A DNA stretch of 64,000 nucleotides from Ruminococcus sp. Lineage in GTDB: Bacteria; Bacillota; Clostridia; Oscillospirales; Ruminococcaceae. The translations under genes and the position numbers were made by a program. The DNA lies in assembly GCA_017521805.1 (NCBI GenBank), contig JAFXDK010000068.1:34175-98174 (forward strand). Reading direction: 5' to 3'. Position 1 is the first letter of the stretch. Each line of letters starts with the position of its first letter. The notes under the pieces were generated by a model. The model ran no database searches and was not told the origin of the DNA. It saw only the letters and a program-made list of their open reading frames with translations. Below are positions 17,855 through 24,621 of this stretch, piece by piece.

Positions 17855-18000
17855 GAATTTCGTTCCGAAATTGCGGACTGCCAAAGGCAGCCCCTACACA
17901 AAACAACGTAGAATAGCCGTTTTGTAGGAGCACGGCGTGGCGTGTCCATTATGCAATACACCTTTTTCTACAGACTGAGGCGGATAATATCCGCCCCTAC
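17855..18000. repeat. Cluster of three REP-like palindromes
   Basis: Minus copy 17875-17897 (stem GGACTGCC/GGCAGCCC), plus copy 17924-17947 (GTAGGAGCACGG..., imperfect stem) and minus copy 17979-18000 (stem GGCGGAT/ATCCGCC). The first is preceded by the flank GAATTTCGTTCCGAAATTG at 17856-17874, itself a palindrome that recurs near 35402 and 51283. The 17717-18041 gap holds no gene. Confidence 0.7.
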
Positions 18001-18008
18001 ATACTAAC

Positions 18009-18032
18009 AGGGCGCTCCCGAAAGAACGCCCC
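18009..18032 (-). terminator. Possible terminator of the YfhO gene
   Basis: GGGGCGTTC, TTTC loop, GGGAGCGCCC on the minus strand, 10 nt after the stop. There is no long T run, so efficiency is uncertain. Confidence 0.5.
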
Positions 18033-18041
18033 GTCAATCAA

Positions 18042-21000
18042 TTATTTTTTCTTTTTCTTGTTTTTGTTCTGATTATTCTTGTTATTGTTATTTTTCTGGC
18101 TGTTGTTTTTGTTTTTGTTGTTGTTATTCTGCTTCTTTTCCTTTTTGCTGTCGGAATTCTCACCGTAAAGCTCCTCAGCAAGTCCCTTGGAGTTCTTCTT
18201 CTCGGGCTTATTCTCGGCTGCTTCCATCTCCTCATCTTCGTCCTCGAATTCCTCATCCTCTGAAGATGTAAACTCAACCTCTGCTACAGCACCCTTGGAT
18301 TTGATAATCTTCACGGGCTTTTTTTCCTCGACAGCAGGCTCAGGAATGGTATAGATACCCTTTTTCCAGTTTGCCTTTGCCTCTGCCTTGTTGAGAAGTG
18401 CGGGATTGTTCTTTCTGTCGAAGTACCACAGTGCAATAACAGCGGCGATTCCGAGTATAAGCAGGAGAACACCTGCCTTGAATCCGGGAGGCGCATAAGT
18501 CATCTCGATTGTATGAGTACCGGGTTCAAGTCTGAGACCAAGCATAGCGTTGAGTATACATACGCTGCCGAGCTTGTTATTAGTATTGTTTACAGCCAGA
18601 TTCATACCGTCCTCTGTAATAACTTCCTCAAACTGCTGGTCAACCTTTTTGCCGTCAACCTTGATAGTCCAGCCGGGTTCATAGGGGATTGATGTATAGA
18701 GAATCTGTCCGTCCTTAGCATTTACCTCACCTACAATACGGTTTTCCTTAGTCTTGTCCATATTAAGCACAAGGGGTGATTCCTTAAGCTTCTGGATATC
18801 CTCGTGGAAAAGGTCGTAGTCGAAGTAGTAGAACTGGTAGTCCTTAATCATAATGAACTCGTTTGCACCTGTCTTATCCTGCTGGATAATTGTCATACGG
18901 AGCTCAATTTCTGTACCTACAGGGAATGAACCGAGATTGATGATACAGTTGTCGTAGCCGTCGAAGTAAGAACCAAGACCTGTGAAATCCTCGAATTCGC
19001 CTGTCTCCTCATTCTTTGTTGTGGAAAGCCAGAGGTTGCACTGTTTCTGGTTGTCAGATTTGAGGTAGATATAGAGGTTGTCCTCGCTCTGTGAAGTGAA
19101 ATGAACTCTTACAGTGGGGTCAACCGCATTGGGCAGAGCGTCATAGCAGAACTGACCGTTGTAGTCTCTTACAGTACACTCGTTAAGCTCAACATCGTTT
19201 ACGGGGTCAAACTGTAAACGGTAGAAATAAGGTCTGGGCTCAAGAGTTGTATAATCAGGTGTATTTCCTGTCATTGAGCTGAGGAAGTTGTTCATGCTGT
19301 TGAAAGGATTGTCGTTTCCGAGATAGCTGAGACGGAGAATATCATCGTCAGCCATGAAACCGATAGGCAGAGCGTCGGGGTTCTCGTAGATTTCAAGCTC
19401 CTGATCATTTCCGCCCTCTTTGGTAATAGTTGATGTGCCAACCTTGTTGTAGTGGGGGCTGAGAAGTGTTCTTATATCTGTTTCGGGATTGAACTGTGAG
19501 GGGTCATGAATAACGTACTTGATGCCGAGAAGTGAATCGGCAAGAGGAGTATTACCGTCATATCTTGACTCGTAGCTCTTTGTTGTGTATCCCAGTGTTT
19601 CAAGGAAAGTGAGGATTCTCGCATTCATTACAGAGCTTGAATGTGAAACACCCTTTAATCCGTAAGCCTGGTTATCATTTACGTTTCTGAAATATGTCTT
19701 TTCCGCACGATAGAAGCCGTCGTCAATTGCCTCTAAATCCTCCATAATGTCGGGAGCGGACATGATTTCGCTGTAGGAATCCCTTGAAGAATAATAAACC
19801 TCCTGGTCTATCTTGTAGATAGTGTCGAAGATGTTATATCCTGCCTCGAAGAATACAAGGCCTGCAAGGAACACAGAAATTACAATACGTCCCTTTTCGG
19901 ATTTTGTATGGCTTATGAGATATGCGAATGTGAGATAAATCGCAGAAAGGATAACACCGAAAACAAGTGTTCCGAGGAAGAGATGCTCCACGGATTCGCC
20001 GTTGATTGTTACAGTCTCCTTATAGGGATTGATTGCAACATATTTGTAATCGGTTTCGTTGTAATTGAAGGTTTCCTTCAGCGCCTCAAAGACAAATGAG
20101 AGAAGTGCGATTCCTCCGAATACGCCCATAGGAGCTTTAATGCTCATCTTGTAGCCGTCAAGCTTGGAGAATGTCTCCGCTGCCATTGATACAAGTATAA
20201 AGGATATGAGGAAGCTGTAACGGTAAGGGAGCCAGTTGGGGTCCTGTCCGCCGTGCCACATCATATTAAGGGGCTTAATCCACATGCTGAAAAACATTAC
20301 AAACAGCAGCAGACCGTGTCCGATTTTACGGTTTATTGTAATCTTCTTATTGAAGAAATAGAGCACAGAAAGAACGAATGAAAGCACACCGCAGTAAATC
20401 TCGGGTCTGCCGTACATTCTTGTACCCTCGTCCACGTTTACGGAGTAGTACTGGTTGGGGAACAGCGTAGGAAGAAGCTCAATGGGATTGAACATTGTCT
20501 TCATGCTGTAGTCAGGCTCGGAGAAGTCAAACTTACCAAGAGCCAGAGCGTTGTATATCGGCACAATCATGATATAACTGCACATAAGCGCAACACCCGT
20601 TGCAAGAACCATTCTTCCGCATACAAAGGCGTAATCGCCGATACCCTTGAACTTTCTCTTTGCACCGAAGAAAAGGTAGTACACGAAGTAGAGAGCAACA
20701 AATATTGCCACCATGAAGCCGATGTAGAAGTTTGCTATAAACATTATAGCAAGGGGAATGATATAATTTATCTTTCTGCCGTCGTCGATGAGATACTCAA
20801 CGCCGAGGATTATAAGCGGCAGGAAAATAGGTCCGTCAATCCACATGGGGTCGATAAGCTGAATTGAAACGTAAGCCATAAGCGCATACATGGTTGAGAA
20901 TATCACCGACTGTAAAGGCTTTACGTTTTTGGAGTTCTGAGCATATGCACAGAATGCCACACCACATGCGCCCACTTTGCAAATCTGCATTATCATCAAT

Positions 21001-21368
21001 GCTTCGATAATGAGACTTCGGGGCATCAGTATGACTATAAAGGTAAAGGGACTGGCAAGATAGTAGCCGATAACTCCCTGATAGCCGCCTGAAAGATTTC
21101 GTGCCCAGCTGTAGAGGACGCTTTCGCCCTCCCAGAAGCAGCGGCGGATATTTTCGAAATAGTAGACGTACTGACCGTTAAGGTCGAGTGTCAGTACAGA
21201 ACGCTCTCCGAAGGGATAAACTCCGAAGATAACGTAAGCGATGAATGTCAGCAGAGCCGGAATCAAGAAAGCGGCAATATAGTAAAGCGGCTTGAACTTG
21301 ACATAGCGTGCAGGCTCATAAGCACACGCATAATCAGGCTTTTTGCTGGCGGAAGTTGTTTTTATCAA
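18042..21368 (-). CDS. YfhO-family integral membrane protein (GT-C-like)
   Basis: 1108 residues from a TTG at 21366-21368 behind AAAAGGAGG. The N-terminal 500 residues contain about 12 hydrophobic segments, beginning near residues 30-50, with the YfhO-type luminal motif LTLDLNGQYVYYFE after the first helix and SPFTFIVILMP later. A large extracytoplasmic domain follows (about 520-960), then one more helix near 975-995. B. subtilis YfhO is linked to lipoteichoic acid glycosylation, so a lipid-linked sugar transferase of envelope polymers is likely. The last roughly 75 residues are acidic then Asn/Lys/Gln-rich low complexity, probably a disordered cytoplasmic tail. Confidence 0.85.
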   Translation of the reverse strand: MIKTTSASKKPDYACAYEPARYVKFKPLYYIAAFLIPALLTFIAYVIFGVYPFGERSVLTLDLNGQYVYYFENIRRCFWEGESVLYSWARNLSGGYQGVIGYYLASPFTFIVILMPRSLIIEALMIMQICKVGACGVAFCAYAQNSKNVKPLQSVIFSTMYALMAYVSIQLIDPMWIDGPIFLPLIILGVEYLIDDGRKINYIIPLAIMFIANFYIGFMVAIFVALYFVYYLFFGAKRKFKGIGDYAFVCGRMVLATGVALMCSYIMIVPIYNALALGKFDFSEPDYSMKTMFNPIELLPTLFPNQYYSVNVDEGTRMYGRPEIYCGVLSFVLSVLYFFNKKITINRKIGHGLLLFVMFFSMWIKPLNMMWHGGQDPNWLPYRYSFLISFILVSMAAETFSKLDGYKMSIKAPMGVFGGIALLSFVFEALKETFNYNETDYKYVAINPYKETVTINGESVEHLFLGTLVFGVILSAIYLTFAYLISHTKSEKGRIVISVFLAGLVFFEAGYNIFDTIYKIDQEVYYSSRDSYSEIMSAPDIMEDLEAIDDGFYRAEKTYFRNVNDNQAYGLKGVSHSSSVMNARILTFLETLGYTTKSYESRYDGNTPLADSLLGIKYVIHDPSQFNPETDIRTLLSPHYNKVGTSTITKEGGNDQELEIYENPDALPIGFMADDDILRLSYLGNDNPFNSMNNFLSSMTGNTPDYTTLEPRPYFYRLQFDPVNDVELNECTVRDYNGQFCYDALPNAVDPTVRVHFTSQSEDNLYIYLKSDNQKQCNLWLSTTKNEETGEFEDFTGLGSYFDGYDNCIINLGSFPVGTEIELRMTIIQQDKTGANEFIMIKDYQFYYFDYDLFHEDIQKLKESPLVLNMDKTKENRIVGEVNAKDGQILYTSIPYEPGWTIKVDGKKVDQQFEEVITEDGMNLAVNNTNNKLGSVCILNAMLGLRLEPGTHTIEMTYAPPGFKAGVLLLILGIAAVIALWYFDRKNNPALLNKAEAKANWKKGIYTIPEPAVEEKKPVKIIKSKGAVAEVEFTSSEDEEFEDEDEEMEAAENKPEKKNSKGLAEELYGENSDSKKEKKQNNNNKNKNNSQKNNNNKNNQNKNKKKKK

Positions 21369-21449
21369 TGTTGTTCCTCCTTTTTGGGATATGGTAAATT
21401 ATTGGTGCAGCAATAAAAAGCCATAATTCCCTATCATATTATCCTCTTA

Positions 21450-21478
21450 ATTATACTATAAAACGGGGATTTTTTCAA
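21450..21478 (-). promoter_or_regulatory. Promoter of the YfhO gene
   Basis: Minus-strand TTGAAA (21473-21478), 17-base spacer, TATAAT (21450-21455); leader about 80 nt. Confidence 0.75.
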
Positions 21479-21597
21479 GGGTATTCGATATTTTTCGATT
21501 AAATGCACAACCTGTACAATGATATAGCGAATAATACAGCAATTTAACCAAAATTTCTGTTTATTATCTTTGTCTGATGACATTTCACAAATTCATA

Positions 21598-21626
21598 TTG
21601 AAATCTCAATAGATATATGTTATAAT
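21598..21626 (+). promoter_or_regulatory. Promoter of the radical SAM operon
   Basis: TTGAAA (21598-21603), 17-base spacer, TATAAT (21621-21626), about 40 nt before the start codon. Confidence 0.75.
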
Positions 21627-21668
21627 ATAGGTGAAATATAGAGCTTTAAGGTGAAAGGGGTGATTCTT

Positions 21669-22649
21669 TTGGATTACACAATCAGCATAACGAACAAATG
21701 CAATCTGAAATGCAGTTACTGCTATGAAAGGCACCTGAATACAGAATACGGAAATATAAACGAAGAAACAAAGGTAAAAATTGCAGATTTCATAAATCGT
21801 CAGGGCGACGCAGGTATCGTTTATCTTTTCGGCGGAGAACCCCTGCTTTATAAGGACATTGTAAAGTATTACTGCGAAAACGTCAAAGCGAAGAAATTTG
21901 TAATCACAACAAACGGAACGCTTCTTGACGAAGAATTCGTAAAGTGGTGTGTTGAGAGAAAAGTTATTATAAATATGTCCCATGACGGCATAAAATGCAC
22001 TGAACGGGGCGTTGATACAGCAATTCTTGACGCAAATCTGAAAATGCTGCTGAAATATCAGCCTGAAACTCTTGTACAGCTTGTGTATACGGAAGAAACA
22101 CTCCCTGAGCTTTACAATAATGTATTATATCTGAAAAATCTCGGAGTAAAAAAGGTATCAGCGGCAATGGACGCATTCCTTAATCCCGAAAATCCCGACA
22201 GCTTCGGCGATATTTTACGGGAGCAGTGGCGTAAAATTGCTGAAATCGAAGATTTATATATGTACGAGCTTGCTGTAAAAAAGAAAAACATCAAGGAAAA
22301 TATACGGGGCATCTGCGAAATCTGCAAAAAGAAAGTGTTCATAAACTGGGACGGAAACTTTTATCCCTGTGTGCAGTTTCAGAACATAGCCGAATATCGC
22401 TGCGGAGATATTTTTGTTGGTATCAAAGCGGAAGAAGCAAGAAAAGCGCATCCCGATTATTCAATGGTATCGGAGAGATGCAATGGCTGTGAAATATTGA
22501 ATTACTGCCATAATTCCTGCGCTTGCAGAAAAATGGCAACAACAGGCACGGTAAGAGATATTTCAGAAGCAGCCTGCATGGAAGAACAAGTGCATATTCT
22601 TACTGCACTTGAAATAATATCTAAAGAAAACGGAGGTAAGGAATCATGA
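21669..22649 (+). CDS. Radical SAM/SPASM domain peptide-modifying enzyme
   Basis: 326 residues from the TTG at 21669, which has AAAGGGG 8 nt upstream; GTG codons at 21651 and 21660 lie in or before the ribosome site. The SAM cluster motif is Cys11-x3-Cys15-x2-Cys18 (CNLKCSYC), with GGEP at 55-58 for SAM binding. The C-terminus is a complete SPASM module: C219-x9-G-x4-C234, then C271-x2-C274-x5-C280-x3-C284, and a final C303, enough for two auxiliary [4Fe-4S] clusters. Such enzymes (anSME, PqqE, AlbA, MftC) oxidatively modify peptides or proteins. Its stop overlaps the next start by 4 nt, so the secreted repeat protein downstream is the obvious candidate substrate. The family specificity cannot be named from the sequence. 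Confidence 0.9.
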   Translation: MDYTISITNKCNLKCSYCYERHLNTEYGNINEETKVKIADFINRQGDAGIVYLFGGEPLLYKDIVKYYCENVKAKKFVITTNGTLLDEEFVKWCVERKVIINMSHDGIKCTERGVDTAILDANLKMLLKYQPETLVQLVYTEETLPELYNNVLYLKNLGVKKVSAAMDAFLNPENPDSFGDILREQWRKIAEIEDLYMYELAVKKKNIKENIRGICEICKKKVFINWDGNFYPCVQFQNIAEYRCGDIFVGIKAEEARKAHPDYSMVSERCNGCEILNYCHNSCACRKMATTGTVRDISEAACMEEQVHILTALEIISKENGGKES

Positions 22650-23881
22650 GAAAATTCACAAAAGAGATAACAGCGCTTCTGGCTGCGGCGACTGTCAGTG
22701 CATCTGCCGGTGCAATTACAGCGTCATCGGAAGAAATCGAAGCAACTGTAGGTGATATAGTTGCTCCTACAGAAGAATATCCGGCTGTAGACGGCGGTAT
22801 GATGCCTCCCGACGACTACATTGAACAGCCAGACACCACAGCAATTGCGGGCACATACACTACCACAACCACTACAACGACAACCACAATTCCGCCCCTT
22901 ATGGGCACTTATACCACAAGCAAAGCTACAACAACGGTAACAACAACAGAGAATTTAACCACAACTACCCTTGTCGGCACTTATACTACATGCACAACAA
23001 CGACAACTATACCGCCAACAGCAGGAGTTGACATGCCTTCTGATGACGACATTGAATTAACAATAGGCGATATGATGCCCCCTGATGACTACATTGAGCC
23101 GCCGACGGAGGAAGAACTTCCGCCAACAGCAGGAGTTCCAATGCCCCCTGACAGCTATATCGAAACAACCACAACGACAACTGAAGAAATTCCTCCGATT
23201 ATGGGAGGATTTCCCCTGCCCGACCCAGACGGAGATATAAACCTTGATGGAAAGTTCGGTATTGCAGATGTAGTTACAATTCAGAAATGGATGCTTGGCA
23301 AAAAGGATGTTGAAATTAAATACTGGGAAAATGCCGATTTATACAAAGACGGCAAGCTTGATGTATTTGATGTTTGTCTGATGAGAGAAAAGCTGATAAA
23401 AGATAACTTTATTGATAAGAAAAATACTTTTCTTGAATTTCAGATAACCGAGAATGTAGAGAACGTGGATTTTTCGCAGTATAACAGAATCTACGGCTTA
23501 ATGGGTGGAAAAGAATACTATGGCAAGGGATATTCAGCTGTCAAGGACGAGGACGGAAACGAAGTAAAGCCCGAGCATTATGTTATGTATACAATTACAG
23601 CTTATCCCGACTATGCTGACGGCGGACAGTATATAACAAAAATTGAAATTACCGATCCGAATGTAATGGTACACGGTCTTACTGTTAAATCCTCATTTGA
23701 GGATTTTGAAGCAGTATTCAAGGCAATGGGCTATGAAACATCTGTAACTGAACATGGCAGATATGTGCAGTATAATGCAAAAAACAAAGACGGAATATCC
23801 TACACTATCCATATATCAAACGAAGTTATAAAATTGACAATACAGGCAGAAGTAACAAATCGGGACAATATTCAGTATTAA
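22646..23881 (+). CDS. Secreted repeat and Thr-rich protein with internal dockerin; candidate radical SAM substrate
   Basis: 411 residues. Signal peptide about 1-26 (LLAAATVSASAGAITA). Residues 30-190 form a low-complexity segment with two kinds of repeats: PPDDYIE at 54-60 and 145-151, PSDDDIE at 131-137, PPDSYIE at 167-173; and GTYTT at 69-73, 87-91 and 111-115, between Thr tracts. The phrase PPx(A/M)G recurs at about 83, 123, 159 and 183. A dockerin-like pair of calcium loops follows (DPDGDINLDGKFGIADV at 193-209 and ADLYKDGKLDVFDV at 230-243), then an unrecognised 155-residue domain. The start ATGA overlaps the radical SAM stop and has GGAGG upstream. Repeated, acidic, Tyr/Asp-containing motifs next to a SPASM enzyme suggest multi-site modification; this is inference. 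Confidence 0.82.
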   Translation: MRKFTKEITALLAAATVSASAGAITASSEEIEATVGDIVAPTEEYPAVDGGMMPPDDYIEQPDTTAIAGTYTTTTTTTTTTIPPLMGTYTTSKATTTVTTTENLTTTTLVGTYTTCTTTTTIPPTAGVDMPSDDDIELTIGDMMPPDDYIEPPTEEELPPTAGVPMPPDSYIETTTTTTEEIPPIMGGFPLPDPDGDINLDGKFGIADVVTIQKWMLGKKDVEIKYWENADLYKDGKLDVFDVCLMREKLIKDNFIDKKNTFLEFQITENVENVDFSQYNRIYGLMGGKEYYGKGYSAVKDEDGNEVKPEHYVMYTITAYPDYADGGQYITKIEITDPNVMVHGLTVKSSFEDFEAVFKAMGYETSVTEHGRYVQYNAKNKDGISYTIHISNEVIKLTIQAEVTNRDNIQY

Positions 23882-23981
23882 AATTGTATAACTATATATT
23901 GCAATTCTGTGTAGTACGTTGTAACATCTTAAACTTTACTTTTTTATTATAATAAATACAAAAGGGTAATTTATCACCAAA

Positions 23982-24122
23982 GAGGAACACCTACGGGGCA
24001 AAAGGGAGGGAAAAACAAAACTGATACAAAAGTCGGCATTTCCCTCCCTTTTTCCCCTACGGTTTTCCTCTCTGGACTCTCTTTTCCCTTTCCCCTTTTT
24101 CCCTCCCTTTGCCGACTTTTGA
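23982..24122. repeat. Purine/pyrimidine-biased inverted repeats
   Basis: Two nested inverted repeats: 23982-24011 (GAGGAACACC...GGGAGGGA) pairs imperfectly with 24041-24070, and ACAAAAGTCGGCA at 24026-24038 pairs with TGCCGACTTTTGA-like sequence at 24110-24122. The strand is almost pure pyrimidine from 24039 to 24109. No gene in 23882-24240 was found; short frames here are composition artefacts. Confidence 0.6.
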
Positions 24123-24253
24123 CGAGGGGGATTGTTGTATAAGAAAAAGGAAAGTCTTTTCATGCGTGTCAAGTGGTCTTTTCAAATGTTGTTTATTCAA
24201 TTCTTCTATCTATTAAATTTCTGTTTCTATTAAATATAAAGTTTTAGGTAGTA

Positions 24254-24281
24254 ACGGCGTATCTTCGGGTGCGCCGTTTTT
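24254..24281 (+). terminator. Hairpin with T run
   Basis: ACGGCG, ATCTTCGGGT-type loop, CGCCGT followed by TTTTT. Could terminate transcripts from the radical SAM operon, 370 nt upstream, or belong to a lost gene. Confidence 0.5.
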
Positions 24282-24293
24282 GCTTCAACCAAA

Positions 24294-24354
24294 AAGAAAC
24301 GAGCCCTTGGAGTAGGGGCTCGTTTCTTGTAAGGAGGTGGAGTATATGTTTGCA
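24294..24354 (-). pseudogene. Possible remnant of a type I toxin-antitoxin locus
   Basis: AAGAAACGAGCCC and GGGCTCGTTTCTT form a 13-bp stem (24294-24327); read on minus it is followed by TTTTGG, so it could end an antisense RNA. On plus it is followed by a very strong AAGGAGGTGG and ATG (24346) of a frame that stops after six residues where the palindrome at 24355 begins. This arrangement resembles TxpA/RatA-type loci with the toxin frame destroyed. Speculative. Confidence 0.3.
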
Positions 24355-24430
24355 GGGAACCTCTAAAAAACTCCCTCACGGCGAACTTTCTATGAAATTT
24401 CGCTCGTGTTCCGGTTTTTAGAGAACCCCT
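24355..24430. repeat. MITE-like palindrome with CTCTAAAAA arms
   Basis: Ends GGGAACCTCTAAAAA and TTTTTAGAGAACCCC are inverted copies; the middle also pairs in part. Core arms match the element at 8475-8513. It seems to interrupt a short reading frame. No transposase. Confidence 0.55.
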
Positions 24431-24462
24431 GTAGAAAATATCATAATAATAGATTCTGTCAG

Positions 24463-24488
24463 GCTTCGGAGGATATCTCCGAAGCCGC
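24463..24488 (-). terminator. GGCTTCGGAG hairpin
   Basis: GGCTTCGGAG, GATA loop, TCTCCGAAGCC, a strong 10-bp stem beyond the solute-binding protein gene. Lacks a T run on minus, so it may rather stabilise the 3' end. Confidence 0.5.
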
Positions 24489-24493
24489 TTTAT

Positions 24494-24602
24494 TGTCATA
24501 CAGGCTGTCGGATAAAAAATGTCAATCGTGATGTCTCAATAAAATGTCTGAACAAGATGTCGTACAAAGATGTCACAATAGAATGTCATACAAGGCTGTC
24601 GA
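24494..24602. repeat. Nine-copy tandem repeat, 13-nt period
   Basis: TGTC occurs at 24494, 24506, 24520, 24532, 24545, 24558, 24571, 24584 and 24597; the last six copies are exactly 13 nt apart with consensus close to AAGATGTCRTACA. It lies directly after the stop of the minus-strand solute-binding protein gene, so it would be in its 3' untranslated RNA. Confidence 0.7.
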
Positions 24603-24621
24603 TATAGAACTTAACCTGTTA

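Noticed and set aside
18038-18277. Arg/Lys/Thr-rich frame on minus
   Set aside because: Shifted frame through the low-complexity tail of the YfhO gene.
23936-24172. Basic small protein on minus
   Set aside because: Produced by the pyrimidine-rich inverted repeats; no ribosome site and no family resemblance.
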